DNA of 64,000 nt from Flavobacterium marginilacus. GTDB lineage: Bacteria > Bacteroidota > Bacteroidia > Flavobacteriales > Flavobacteriaceae. This document shows, one piece after another, positions 41,851 to 50,551 of this stretch. Within the stretch, counting starts at the first letter, position 1. Every line of letters begins with the position of its first letter. The stretch spans positions 1,178,001 to 1,242,000 of the forward strand of contig NZ_CP113975.1 of NCBI RefSeq assembly GCF_026870155.1, read 5' to 3'. The notes under the pieces are model-generated. The model made no database searches. It worked only from the letters and a program-made list of their open reading frames with translations, and was not told the origin of the DNA. Position numbers and translations under genes: made by a program.

Positions 41851-44034
41851 TTATACTAAATCGTAATCGCTTAAAGGTAAATTGTAATATCGTTTTCCTG
41901 TTAGTTTAAACACAGCATTGATTATGGCAGGAGCAATTACAGGAACTCCTGGTTCACCTACACCTGTTGGTTTTTCGGTGCTTTCAACAATTTCTACATG
42001 TACTTTTGGGGCCTCATTCATACGGATCATTCGGTAGTCGCTGTAGCTGTTTTGTTCAATAGCGCCATCTTTAGCAGTTATTTTTCCGTAATAGGTGATT
42101 GACATTCCAAAGACAGCTGCACCTTCCAATTGTGATGTTATGGTGTTTTTATTGACTGCTGTTCCGCAGTCAATAACAGTATATACATTATGAACTTTTA
42201 TTTTGTCATCTGCCATTGATACTTCGACAACAGAAGCTACGTAGGAATTGAAACTATAATGCACAGCCAAGCCAAAAGCATGACCTTTGGGCAATGGTTT
42301 GTTGTAATTGGCATTTTTTGCGGCTAGTTTCAAGACATTTTTTAAACGTGCTGTATTGTATTTTATAGGATTTTTGGTATCTTCTATACGATCACTTCCT
42401 ATTAATTTGAGGCGGAATTCTAACGGGTCTTGTTTGGCTGCATAAGCCAGTTCATCGGCAAATACATTGATGGAAAATCCGTGAAGAATATTAATTACAG
42501 AGCGCATCCAGCCAATTCTCACCATTGCGGGAGCTTGTCCCGATTCGATTTTTAAGTTTTTTATTTCAAAAGGAACATCAGCAGCGCTGGAAGCTTCCCA
42601 TCCTGCCGGATAATCAGTTCCAGGCCTGAAAGTAGACATGATTGTAGGAAAAGCAGAGCGATGAAGCCAGCCCGTTACATTGCCTTCTGCATCCAGGGAT
42701 GCTTTCATGTATTGTGCACTTACAGTATGATAATAGCCATGCTTGATGTCGTCTTCCCGAGACCAGACTACTTGTACAGGAGTATTAATAGTTTTTGAAA
42801 TTATAGCAGCCTCTACAATATAATCGGGTTTTGATTTTCGGCCAAAACCGCCTCCCAAAAAAGTAACATTTATAGTAACCTTATCGTGAGTCGTGTTCAA
42901 GTATGCAGCAACTTCTTCCTGTGCACTTTGCGGAGACTGAGTCGGAGCCCAGACTTCGCATTTGTCTCCCTGAACCCAGGCCACAGCATTAGGAACTTCC
43001 ATGGGAGCATGTGCCAAATGCGGCAATTGAAAAGTGCTTTCGACAACTTTTGCAGCTTCGCTAAAAGCTTTGTTTACATCTCCGGTTTCTTTTTCGACTT
43101 TTCCTTGTTTGTGAACTCTTTCAGTTAATTCGGTCATGTATGCTTCCGAATCATAACTCTCGTTTTTACCGTAATTCCATTGTATTTCCAGCGCCTCTCT
43201 TCCTTTAAACGCAGCCCATGTATTGGACGCAATAACTGCAATACCTCCCAAGGGACCAAATGGTTTATCGATTTTTGGAATTTCAATTACATTTTCCACG
43301 CCTTTGATTTTCATTGCAGCTGTTTTGTCATAAGATTTGACAGTGCCAAAAGTAACAGGACATCTGGCTATGGCAGCAACTTTCATATTGGGTAAACGTT
43401 TGTCTATCCCAAATACAGCGCTTCCGTTTGCAAAATCTTTTACGTCAATGCTTTTTAAATTTTTGCCAATGTATTTAAAGTCTTTTGGATCCTTATAAGT
43501 AATGTTTGTTGGAACAGGCAGTGTTGTAACTATATCAACTAATTCTCCATAACCTATTTTTTTACCGCTGGAATGAATAATAAAGTGGTTTTGGGCAGTG
43601 CATTCGCTTTCTGGAACCTGCCATTTTTTTGCGGCAGCGGTAATAAGCATCATTCGGGTCATTGCACCCATTTTTCGCATGGTGTCATAAAAACCGGTTA
43701 CACTTCGGGAGCCATCTGTATTTTGGTCTCCGTATTTTACATCACCAACTGCTTGTTTAACCGAAACTTTACTCCAGTCGGCTTCCATTTCGTCTGCAAC
43801 TACAGAGGTTAATGAAGTTCGTACGCCGTTACCCATTTCAGAACGGGAAGCAACGATAATAAGACTTCCATCTGAATTTAACTGTACAAATAGATTGGGA
43901 TTGAATTCTGTAGAATTTCCCGTTTCAGTATCTTTTGAAAATAAATTATAATTGCATCCTAAGATTAAACCGCCTGATGCTAATCCTATGTTTCTGATGA
44001 AAACTCTGCGGCTTACATTTTGAATTTCACTCAT
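41851..44034 (-). CDS. Molybdopterin-binding subunit of an IorB-type dehydrogenase
   Basis: A 727-residue catalytic subunit of the xanthine oxidase superfamily, exported by the Tat system (SRRVFIRNIGLASGGLILGC at residues 8-27). Markers are GNGVRTSLTSVVADEMEADWSKV, HAPMEVPNAVAWVQGDKCEVWAPTQSPQ, FLGGGFGRKSKPDYIVEAAIIS and the C-terminal cofactor-site motif PTGVGEPGVPVIAPAIINAVF. It overlaps the iron-sulfur subunit by four bases. Isoquinoline 1-oxidoreductase-like aldehyde or heteroaromatic oxidation is the usual annotation; the real substrate is unknown. Confidence 0.92.
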   Translation of the reverse strand: MSEIQNVSRRVFIRNIGLASGGLILGCNYNLFSKDTETGNSTEFNPNLFVQLNSDGSLIIVASRSEMGNGVRTSLTSVVADEMEADWSKVSVKQAVGDVKYGDQNTDGSRSVTGFYDTMRKMGAMTRMMLITAAAKKWQVPESECTAQNHFIIHSSGKKIGYGELVDIVTTLPVPTNITYKDPKDFKYIGKNLKSIDVKDFANGSAVFGIDKRLPNMKVAAIARCPVTFGTVKSYDKTAAMKIKGVENVIEIPKIDKPFGPLGGIAVIASNTWAAFKGREALEIQWNYGKNESYDSEAYMTELTERVHKQGKVEKETGDVNKAFSEAAKVVESTFQLPHLAHAPMEVPNAVAWVQGDKCEVWAPTQSPQSAQEEVAAYLNTTHDKVTINVTFLGGGFGRKSKPDYIVEAAIISKTINTPVQVVWSREDDIKHGYYHTVSAQYMKASLDAEGNVTGWLHRSAFPTIMSTFRPGTDYPAGWEASSAADVPFEIKNLKIESGQAPAMVRIGWMRSVINILHGFSINVFADELAYAAKQDPLEFRLKLIGSDRIEDTKNPIKYNTARLKNVLKLAAKNANYNKPLPKGHAFGLAVHYSFNSYVASVVEVSMADDKIKVHNVYTVIDCGTAVNKNTITSQLEGAAVFGMSITYYGKITAKDGAIEQNSYSDYRMIRMNEAPKVHVEIVESTEKPTGVGEPGVPVIAPAIINAVFKLTGKRYYNLPLSDYDLV

Positions 44035-44495
44035 GACTTACGCTGTTTTTTAAGTTTTACAGTATGCTTGATGGCACTTTTAATGCGCTGGTATGTACCG
44101 CAGCGGCATATATTACCGCTCATTGCATCATCGATATCAGTATCAGAAGGGTTTTTGTTAGAATTGAGCAGAGAAGCAGCCGTGATTAATTGTCCCGGCT
44201 GGCAATAACCGCATTGGGGAACATTGAATTTTTCCCAGGATTTCTGCAGTAATTGTAAATTTTCTGAAGTCCCTTCAATAGTGGTAATATTTTTGCCTAC
44301 AGCCATCGAAACGGGAGTCAGGCAGGAATAGGATGCAACATTATCTATGAGTACTTTGCAGGCTCCGCATGCGCCTATTCCGCATCCAAATTTGGTGCCA
44401 GTCAGTCCAATACTGTCTCTGATAGCCCAAAGCAGAGGCATTTCTGGATCAGCATCAATAGTGTATTTCTTTTTATTTATGAGCAGTGTGACCAT
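44031..44495 (-). CDS. [2Fe-2S] subunit of the IorAB-type dehydrogenase
   Basis: A 154-residue electron-transfer subunit. The N-terminal plant-type cluster has GCGIGACGACKV followed by SYSCLTPV, and the C-terminal helical domain has QCGYCQPGQLITAASLL and GNICRCGTYQRI, which bind a second cluster. It is translated just ahead of the large subunit (ATGA overlap). No FAD subunit is present, so electrons must leave to another carrier, as in IorAB enzymes. Confidence 0.94.
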   Translation of the reverse strand: MVTLLINKKKYTIDADPEMPLLWAIRDSIGLTGTKFGCGIGACGACKVLIDNVASYSCLTPVSMAVGKNITTIEGTSENLQLLQKSWEKFNVPQCGYCQPGQLITAASLLNSNKNPSDTDIDDAMSGNICRCGTYQRIKSAIKHTVKLKKQRKS

Positions 44496-44600
44496 TTGGT
44501 TTTCAAATTTTGAAATTAAGAAGCTGAAAGTTATGATATTTTTTATTATTTCTAATTTAATTTTCAGAAAGATCTATGGGTAAGAAAATGGCATAAAAAA

Positions 44601-44640
44601 AACAGCAGTCAATCAGTTAAGAATTAGCTGCTGTTCTTTT
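44601..44640 (-). terminator. Terminator of the small TPR-like gene
   Basis: AACAGCAG (44601-44608) pairs with CTGCTGTT (44628-44635). Read on the minus strand the hairpin is followed by a long T run. Confidence 0.75.
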
Positions 44641-44687
44641 GACAAAGATTTTATACAGACAAGAATAATTAACCTGTCTGAAAGATG

Positions 44688-45023
44688 TTATTTTTTGATC
44701 AATTTATATCTTTCTATACTTTTTGATGAAATTTGAGACAAGCTGTATTTGCCAAACAATCTGTCAAAGTACAGTTTTGATTTTTTAAGATTATTGTTCT
44801 CGTAATAATAATTTCCTAATGATTCAAACATTTCGGCAGATTCATAACCTTTATCTACAATTCGTTCGTAAGTTTTCTCGACATCTACGAGTATGTATTT
44901 TTGTTTTTTTACAGAATCAAATTTAACAGTTTGAGATTTAGCATTTAAACAGAAAAAAAATATAAAAGCAATGCTAAAAATGGGGGCTGGACTGTTTTTT
45001 AAAGATCTTAAAAATTTTCTCAT
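44688..45023 (-). CDS. Small secreted TPR-like protein
   Basis: A 111-residue product with an N-terminal hydrophobic signal/anchor (residues 12-30, SPAPIFSIAFIFFFCLNA) and one to two helix-turn-helix units of TPR character (GYESAEMFESLGNYYYENNNLKKSKLYFDRLF). Function unknown. It stands alone, upstream of and on the same strand as the IorAB operon, but a terminator separates them. Confidence 0.6.
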   Translation of the reverse strand: MRKFLRSLKNSPAPIFSIAFIFFFCLNAKSQTVKFDSVKKQKYILVDVEKTYERIVDKGYESAEMFESLGNYYYENNNLKKSKLYFDRLFGKYSLSQISSKSIERYKLIKK

Positions 45024-45480
45024 AAAGTATTCGTTTTTTTGATAGAAATATACTTATAAAATACTGTAAATAAGTTTGTTATATTGGTTATTTGCTTTTT
45101 TTGGGGAAGATAATAAAAAAAGTGTTTGAAATAAAAAAAGTAGTAGAAAAAATGAATAGTTCTTTTCAATGCTTATTAGTATATGAGTTTTATATGTGCA
45201 AAAAAAGTGACCCTTTTATTAGAATATTAGAAATTTTTTAGTAATTGTATTAAATGATTTAAAGAAACTAGAAGTTTGAATCAGAATTAACAGGAATCTA
45301 TTTTTTACCCACACATTGGCTGTAGAATTGCTGAGTGCGTATTTATACTTGCTTGATAATTAGGTATTTATACTCTGTTTAAGTTTGCTGGACTATTTTA
45401 ATTTTAGTCTTGCAATCATAACATCAGCGGAAGCCGAAAAACTGAAAAAATGAGTAGGCAAAAATCAAAATTTAATTAAG
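45024..45480. other. Gene-free 457-bp interval
   Basis: AT-rich sequence without a credible open frame, tRNA, long hairpin or dispersed repeat. It presumably holds the promoters of the flanking divergent genes; I could not place a convincing -33/-7 pair. Confidence 0.5.
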
Positions 45481-46059
45481 ATGGATTCAAATTTAAAAAA
45501 CGCAGAAGTTTTAGAAGCAGCATTAAACAATGTTGCACAAATTACCAACATTCAAATAATCATTGATACGGATAAGATCCAAAATGATTTTCCCAACGGC
45601 GGAAGTAAGGATTCTGCAAACCCAACAGGAATAGGACATCAATACCAATATATGGTAGGTTCTAATTTGACAGGAAGTACAGGAAGCGGTACAGCTGACT
45701 TAGTGATTAATGCCCTTGTTGGGGATGTCGTTCGATTTAATGCGGTATCAGAGTATGACAATTTCAATAGTGCCGTTATAATGTACAATGTGCAGAAATT
45801 TGGCGGTTCAAATGTGTTCGGGGATTTTACATCCAAAGTATTTACTGCGCCAGGAGTTCAGCCGTCTGTAGGTGTGTCTCCTCTTCCTGTTCAGTTCGTA
45901 AATACAATGACTTATTGGTTTTATCAGGCTGATGTGATTACGAGCGGAACGGAGCAGTATAATATTAGTTTTGCTCTTTATACTTTAGACAGAGCTTCTG
46001 CAGCAATGAAGCTGTTTGGCTATTTTGTATGGGATCCAACAATTATAGTTAAAGGGTAA
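45481..46059 (+). CDS. AidA/PixA inclusion-body family protein
   Basis: A 192-residue protein of the PixA family (crystalline inclusion proteins first known from Xenorhabdus). Typical marks are an N-terminal VAQITNIQIIIDTDKIQNDFPN, the tract GHQYQYMVGS followed by a Gly/Ser/Thr-rich loop, VGDVVRFNAVSEYDNFNSAVIMYNV, and the closing FGYFVWDPTIIVKG. No signal peptide, so probably cytoplasmic. Function in Bacteroidota is unknown. It is a single gene with its own terminator. Confidence 0.88.
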   Translation: MDSNLKNAEVLEAALNNVAQITNIQIIIDTDKIQNDFPNGGSKDSANPTGIGHQYQYMVGSNLTGSTGSGTADLVINALVGDVVRFNAVSEYDNFNSAVIMYNVQKFGGSNVFGDFTSKVFTAPGVQPSVGVSPLPVQFVNTMTYWFYQADVITSGTEQYNISFALYTLDRASAAMKLFGYFVWDPTIIVKG

Positions 46060-46099
46060 TTTGTAAAAAAAAGACAATCAAATTCCTATAAAATAAAAG

Positions 46100-46137
46100 A
46101 ATGGCTATCTAGAACATCTGTTTATTATAGCCATTTT
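46100..46137 (+). terminator. Terminator of the PixA-family gene
   Basis: AATGGCTAT (46100-46108) pairs with ATAGCCATT (46127-46135) about 40 bases after the stop, followed by a short T run. Confidence 0.65.
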
Positions 46138-46203
46138 ACTGTTTGTCATTTATATTTTGAACCTGATCCGAAATATGGCGGGTATAAAAATAATTTGAAA
46201 AAC

Positions 46204-46232
46204 AAAAACGCCTGTAAAATAAGGCGTTTTTT
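46204..46232. terminator. Bidirectional terminator before the tRNA cluster
   Basis: AAAACGCCT (46205-46213) pairs with AGGCGTTTT (46222-46230), followed by TT. It also serves minus-strand transcripts leaving the tRNA genes. Confidence 0.82.
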
Positions 46233-46253
46233 GATTTAATGAAGATATAAATG

Positions 46254-46336
46254 TGACCACGGTGGGATTTGAACCCACACGCCCTTACGAGCACCACCCC
46301 CTCAAGATGGCAAGTCTACCGTTTCTCCACGTGGCC
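46254..46336 (-). tRNA. tRNA-Leu (GAG)
   Basis: Read on the minus strand: acceptor GGCCACG pairs with CGTGGTC (one G-T wobble), discriminator A. Anticodon stem CCATC/GGTGG encloses loop TTGAGGG with anticodon GAG. A long variable arm is present, as expected for tRNA-Leu, and the T arm is GTGGG-TTCAAAT-CCCAC. CCA is not encoded. Confidence 0.93.
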
Positions 46337-46378
46337 GTAAAAAATAAAAGGCCAAGTAATAAATTACTCGACCTTTTG

Positions 46379-46451
46379 TGACCCGACTGGGGCTCGAACC
46401 CAGGACCCCATCATTAAAAGTGATGTGCTCTACCGACTGAGCTATCGAGTC
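46379..46451 (-). tRNA. tRNA-Lys (TTT), first copy
   Basis: On the minus strand: acceptor GACTCGA pairs with TCGGGTC, anticodon loop CTTTTAA gives TTT, and the T arm reads CTGGG-TTCGAGC-CCCAG. 73 bases, no encoded CCA. Identical in sequence to the next copy. Confidence 0.96.
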
Positions 46452-46489
46452 ATTGATTCAAGAAACTTATGCTTTGATCACATAATTTG

Positions 46490-46562
46490 TGACCCGACTG
46501 GGGCTCGAACCCAGGACCCCATCATTAAAAGTGATGTGCTCTACCGACTGAGCTATCGAGTC
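46490..46562 (-). tRNA. tRNA-Lys (TTT), second copy
   Basis: Exact duplicate of the preceding tRNA-Lys, 38 bases away. All three tRNAs are on the minus strand and likely form one transcript (Lys-Lys-Leu). Confidence 0.96.
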
Positions 46563-46688
46563 ATTTCGTTTCTTGAATGCGGGTGCAAATATAAGGACTT
46601 TTTTTCGAAGATTCCAAGCAAAATTATTATAAATTTGTCTTTTTTAAACAAATAATCTTAATGCCTTAATTTGTAAGGTCTTATTCAA

Positions 46689-47207
46689 ATGAAAAAAATT
46701 ATATTATTGGGTTATATGGGGTGCGGTAAGTCTACAATTGCCCAAAAACTTTCCGGAATGATATCAATTCCATATATCGATCTGGATGAATACATCGAAG
46801 AAAAAGCAAAAATGTCCATAAAAGAGATTTTTGATACTCAAGGCGAAATTCATTTTCGAAAATTAGAACATACTTATTTTCTTGAATTATTAAATTCGCC
46901 TGATGAAATTATTATTGGTTTAGGAGGAGGTACACCTTGTTATGCTAATAATCATGAATTGTTAATAGGGGATGATGTGGTGTCAATCTATTTAAAAGCA
47001 TCTATTGAGACACTATTTAACAGATTAGCGGCCAATAGAAGCAAGAGACCGCTTATTGCGGATAAAACGGATGAAGAGATGAAGGAGTTTATAGCCAAGC
47101 ATCTTTTTGACAGAAGTTTTTATTACAATCACGCACAGCATAAAGTGAATGTTGATAATAAAACTATTGGAGAAACGATAAATGATATTTTAAACCTGTT
47201 AGCTTAA
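46689..47207 (+). CDS. aroK: Shikimate kinase
   Basis: Phosphorylates shikimate in aromatic amino acid synthesis. The 172 residues have Walker A LGYMGCGKSTIAQKL (residues 6-20), the shikimate-binding DLDEYIEEK and FRKLEHTYFLELL, and GLGGGTPCY, followed by LAANRSKRPLI in the lid. Normal length. Its 3' end overlaps the convergent phosphoribosyltransferase gene by nine bases. Confidence 0.96.
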   Translation: MKKIILLGYMGCGKSTIAQKLSGMISIPYIDLDEYIEEKAKMSIKEIFDTQGEIHFRKLEHTYFLELLNSPDEIIIGLGGGTPCYANNHELLIGDDVVSIYLKASIETLFNRLAANRSKRPLIADKTDEEMKEFIAKHLFDRSFYYNHAQHKVNVDNKTIGETINDILNLLA

Positions 47208-47699
47208 ACTGGCGTAGCTGTTGCCGTTGCTGTCAAGAACAACGTCAACGTGCTCTAATAGCGAAGTAGAAAGTGATATTCCTTTAAAATCGGCCTTAAT
47301 CGGGAATTTTTTGTGGTTTCTGTCAACAAGAACAACGGTTTTGAACTTTTTTAAGGGAACGTCTAAAAAATGTTTTACAGCATATATTAATGTGGCTCCA
47401 GAGCTCAGAACGTCATCTACCAGTACTAGGCCTTTATTGCTGTATTCTTCTTTAGGTAAAGAAGTGGTTATTGGTTTTTCAGGATTTTGTTTGTCGGTAT
47501 GAACTTCACAAAGCGAAATTTTGATCGTAGAAATTGTACTGAATGCCTGAGCAATTTTTTCTGCAAAAATATAGCCGTTGTCAGTAATTCCAGCAATCAC
47601 AATTTCTTCTTCCTCAACAAAAGTTTCATAGATTTGGTATGCTATTCTTTTAGTGGTGTGTTCTATCTGCTGATTGGTGAGGATTATATTTTTGCTCAT
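47199..47699 (-). CDS. PyrR-like phosphoribosyltransferase
   Basis: A 166-residue type I phosphoribosyltransferase. The PRPP loop is GLVLVDDVLSSGATLIYAV (about residues 90-108), with IAGITDNGYIFAEKI before it and LVDRNHKKFPIKADFKGISL after, similar to PyrR/hypoxanthine-type enzymes. Whether it is a UMP-forming enzyme or a regulator is not decidable by eye. Convergent with aroK. Confidence 0.85.
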   Translation of the reverse strand: MSKNIILTNQQIEHTTKRIAYQIYETFVEEEEIVIAGITDNGYIFAEKIAQAFSTISTIKISLCEVHTDKQNPEKPITTSLPKEEYSNKGLVLVDDVLSSGATLIYAVKHFLDVPLKKFKTVVLVDRNHKKFPIKADFKGISLSTSLLEHVDVVLDSNGNSYASLS

Positions 47700-47793
47700 G
47701 GCGTATTTTTGTTTTGTTTTTTCAAAGATAAAAAAGTTAGACGAAATTGATGTAATTAATTCTGGTTCTAAACAAGAAAATTAGTGGCGAATT

Positions 47794-48183
47794 TTAATCT
47801 GTTTCATCTTCGTCTGGAATGTCGTTTCCAAATTCATCAATATCTCTTCGGTCTTTTTTTGTGGGTCTTCCAGTTCCGGTTTTTCTATAATGCTCTTTCG
47901 ATAATTTTAATAATTCTAAGTGAGCATAAGCTTCGGCGGGAGTCTCATTTTTTCGATAAATGTCAACAAGTTTGGCGCCAACTCGGTTCTCAGGAATGTC
48001 GAGTACAGTAATGATTTGTGTGATCTGGTCTTTTCTAAAAGTGATTTTATCAGTAGGGAAAACTTCTTTTGATGGCTTGGCGACAATACCATTTACCGTG
48101 ATATGGTTTTTTTTGCAGGCTTCGGTAACCATATTTCTGGTTTTGTAATACCGAACGCACCATAAATATTTGTCTATTCTCAT
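47794..48183 (-). CDS. hslR: S4-domain RNA-binding protein, Hsp15 type
   Basis: Hsp15 binds stalled 50S subunits carrying nascent chains. The 129-residue protein begins MRIDKYLWCVRYYKTRNMVTEACKKNHITVNGIVAKPSKEVFPTDKITF, a complete S4 domain, and ends in a basic/acidic tail with RPTKKDRRDIDEF typical of the family. I start at the ATG at 48183, since the 15-residue extension upstream does not resemble the family. Single gene. Confidence 0.88.
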   Translation of the reverse strand: MRIDKYLWCVRYYKTRNMVTEACKKNHITVNGIVAKPSKEVFPTDKITFRKDQITQIITVLDIPENRVGAKLVDIYRKNETPAEAYAHLELLKLSKEHYRKTGTGRPTKKDRRDIDEFGNDIPDEDETD

Positions 48184-48264
48184 GAATTTTCTAAAATCGG
48201 AGTTAAATACTTTACAAAAGTAAATCATTAATGTATATTTGTCGCTTAAACTATACCTAAAATA

Positions 48265-49311
48265 ATGAGCAAAATTAAGTTTTATTTTATTTTATTGATT
48301 GGAGTTATTACTGTAATTTCCTGCAATAAGAGTAATGATGATATAGAAGTTACTCCGCCAAAACCATATGCTGAACAATATCCGAAAGATATTGCCCTTA
48401 TAGAAACTTTTTTAAAAACAAACTATATATCAGTTGTAAATGCTCCAGGTGAGACAAAAGATCAGGATGTTACAATAGCAAAACTGGATGCTGATCATAC
48501 GGTTTCAATTTGGGATCAAAAAGTTTATGCCTTAAAATTTAGAAAAGTAGAACTCCACGGGATAATTTACACATTGTATTATTTAGTTTTACGTGAAGGT
48601 ACTGGGGAAAAACCTTGTAATGTAGATGATGTTTTTACTTCGTACAATGGGAAATACCTTGCTGAAACGACAACTGATAATGTTACGACTATTACTTCTA
48701 CACAATTTGAAGAAGTAATAAATCCATCTGGGTTTGTAAATCTATTTGGTTACATTAGAGGGTGGAAAGAAATTTTTCCTCAATTTAAATCTGGAGATGC
48801 TGTTTCAAATCCGGATGGTACCGTTAAATATACAAATTTTGGAGCAGGAGTGATGTTTATTCCTTCTGGACTGGCATATTATAATACAGGAAATGGGACT
48901 ATACCGGCTTATTCCCCATTAGTGTTTAGTTTTAAATTATATAAAATTAAGAGATCTGATATAGATAATTATAGAATAGTTAATGGTTTGGTAGTAACAG
49001 ATCCAGATGGAGTATTGTCTTATCAAGAAGATATTGATGGAGATGGTTATGTTTGGACTACCGGAGAGTTGCCAAGGGATGCTGCAGGTAATCTGATTAA
49101 TCCAAATCCAGACGATACGGATGGTGACGGAACTCCCGATTTTCTTGATTTTGATGATGATGGCGATGGTTATGCTACAAGAGGAGAAGTTAAAAAAGCA
49201 GACGGAACCTATTATGCATTTGAAAATATTCCAGACTGCGATGGGAATTTACCTACTGATAAAAAGAAAAAAAGGCATTTGGATAAAGAATGTCATAAAA
49301 TGAGTCAATAA
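48265..49311 (+). CDS. FKBP-like lipoprotein with acidic repeats
   Basis: A 348-residue lipoprotein (VISC, Cys at residue 19). Residues about 90-235 resemble an FKBP-type peptidyl-prolyl isomerase domain (LYYLVLREGTGEKPCNVDDVFTSYNGKYL, GYIRGWKEIFPQFKSGDA, GVMFIPSGLAYY, PLVFSFKLYKI). A C-terminal tract of calcium-binding thrombospondin-3-like repeats follows (DIDGDGYVW, DDTDGDGTPDFLDFDDDGDGY). In Flavobacterium, GldI is an FKBP lipoprotein of the gliding machinery; this may be a relative, but the TSP3-like tail is different. A TATATTTG box at 48234-48241 may be its -7 element. Confidence 0.85.
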   Translation: MSKIKFYFILLIGVITVISCNKSNDDIEVTPPKPYAEQYPKDIALIETFLKTNYISVVNAPGETKDQDVTIAKLDADHTVSIWDQKVYALKFRKVELHGIIYTLYYLVLREGTGEKPCNVDDVFTSYNGKYLAETTTDNVTTITSTQFEEVINPSGFVNLFGYIRGWKEIFPQFKSGDAVSNPDGTVKYTNFGAGVMFIPSGLAYYNTGNGTIPAYSPLVFSFKLYKIKRSDIDNYRIVNGLVVTDPDGVLSYQEDIDGDGYVWTTGELPRDAAGNLINPNPDDTDGDGTPDFLDFDDDGDGYATRGEVKKADGTYYAFENIPDCDGNLPTDKKKKRHLDKECHKMSQ

Positions 49312-49315
49312 AAAA

Positions 49316-49348
49316 AATCCCATTCGTTTTTGAATGGGATTTTTTTTG
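49316..49348. terminator. Terminator of the FKBP-like gene
   Basis: AATCCCATTC and GAATGGGATT form a 10-bp stem with A and T tracts on both sides, directly after the stop codon. Confidence 0.9.
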
Positions 49349-49460
49349 ATATAATTTTAAAGAACCTGTTTTTGAATTGTATAGACGTGAAATTTTATAA
49401 ATAAGTAATCTAAATTAAAGAGAAGAATTGTCGTCAAATTTCAAATGGGAAAGTATAAAA

Positions 49461-49496
49461 AAAATCCCATCTCATTTTTAAGCGAGATGGGATTTT
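49461..49496 (-). terminator. Terminator of the transketolase operon
   Basis: AATCCCATCTC (49463-49473) pairs with GAGATGGGATT (49484-49494). An A tract on the plus strand gives a T tail for minus-strand transcripts, 20 bases past the transketolase stop. Confidence 0.88.
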
Positions 49497-49513
49497 GTAT
49501 TTATAGGGAAAGA

Positions 49514-50467
49514 TTACTTTCTTTTGATCACTCTTTCTACAGCTTCAACAATTGCTTGATTGTTCAGTTTGTATTTCTCCATTAATTGTTCTGGAGTTCC
49601 AGATTCTCCGAAACTGTCTTTAACAGCAACAAACTCTTGCGGAGTAGGATTGTTTAAAGCTAATACACCAGCAATACTTTCTCCAAGACCTCCAAGGTAA
49701 TTGTGCTCTTCAGCTGTTACAATACATTTAGTTTTAGCCACTGATTTCAAAATAGCTTCTTCGTCCAAAGGTTTAATAGTGTGAATGTTGATTACTTCTG
49801 CAGAAATTCCTTTTTCTTCTAATTTCTCAGCAGCAATTAAAGCTTCCCAAACTAAATGTCCTGTAGCTACAATTGTTACATCAGTTCCTTCGTTTAAAAG
49901 AATTGCTTTTCCAATGATGAAAGGTTCGTCAGCTGGCATGAAATTAGGTACAACCGGACGTCCAAAACGTAAGTAAGCCGGACCGTGGTGGTCAGCAAGC
50001 GCAATAGTAGCAGCTTTTGTCTGATTGTGATCACATGTATTGATTACAGTCATTCCAGGCAGCATTTTCATTAATCCGATGTCTTCAAGGATTTGGTGAG
50101 TAGCTCCATCTTCTCCAAGAGTCAATCCTGCGTGAGAAGCACATATTTTTACGTTCTTGTCTGAATAAGCAACCGACTGACGGATTTGATCATAAACTCT
50201 TCCTGTAGAAAAGTTAGCAAAAGTTCCTGTGAAAGGAATTTTTCCGCCAATAGTTAATCCTGCAGCAATTCCAATCATATTTGCTTCAGCAATACCAATT
50301 TGGAAAAAACGCTCTGGGTGATTTTTCTTGAAATCATCAAATTTTAATGATCCAATTAAATCTGCACAAAGTGCTACTACATTTTCATTCTTTTGACCTA
50401 ATTCAGTCATTCCCACTCCAAAACCAGAACGGGTATCTTTACTTCCTGTATTTGTATATTTTTTCAT
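49514..50467 (-). CDS. Transketolase, C-terminal subunit
   Basis: A 317-residue half-transketolase carrying the pyrimidine-binding and C-terminal domains. Markers are GMTELGQKNENVVALCADLIGS, RFFQIGIAEANMIGIAAGLTIGGKIPFTGTFANF (with the catalytic glutamate region), SHAGLTLGEDGATHQILEDIGLM, and the C-terminal IVTAEEHNYLGGLGESIA. It works with the N-terminal subunit encoded upstream, 84 bp away, in the pentose phosphate pathway. Confidence 0.95.
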   Translation of the reverse strand: MKKYTNTGSKDTRSGFGVGMTELGQKNENVVALCADLIGSLKFDDFKKNHPERFFQIGIAEANMIGIAAGLTIGGKIPFTGTFANFSTGRVYDQIRQSVAYSDKNVKICASHAGLTLGEDGATHQILEDIGLMKMLPGMTVINTCDHNQTKAATIALADHHGPAYLRFGRPVVPNFMPADEPFIIGKAILLNEGTDVTIVATGHLVWEALIAAEKLEEKGISAEVINIHTIKPLDEEAILKSVAKTKCIVTAEEHNYLGGLGESIAGVLALNNPTPQEFVAVKDSFGESGTPEQLMEKYKLNNQAIVEAVERVIKRK

Positions 50468-50551
50468 TTGTTTTTTTTGAGTTGCAGAGTCGCTGAGACT
50501 CTAAGGTTCGATGTTTTAAAAATCAGAAATCGTTAATCTCTAATCTGAAAT

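Noticed and set aside
46425..46655. 76-residue plus-strand reading frame
   Set aside because: It runs across the antisense of the duplicated tRNA-Lys genes; its repeated peptide just reflects the tRNA duplication.
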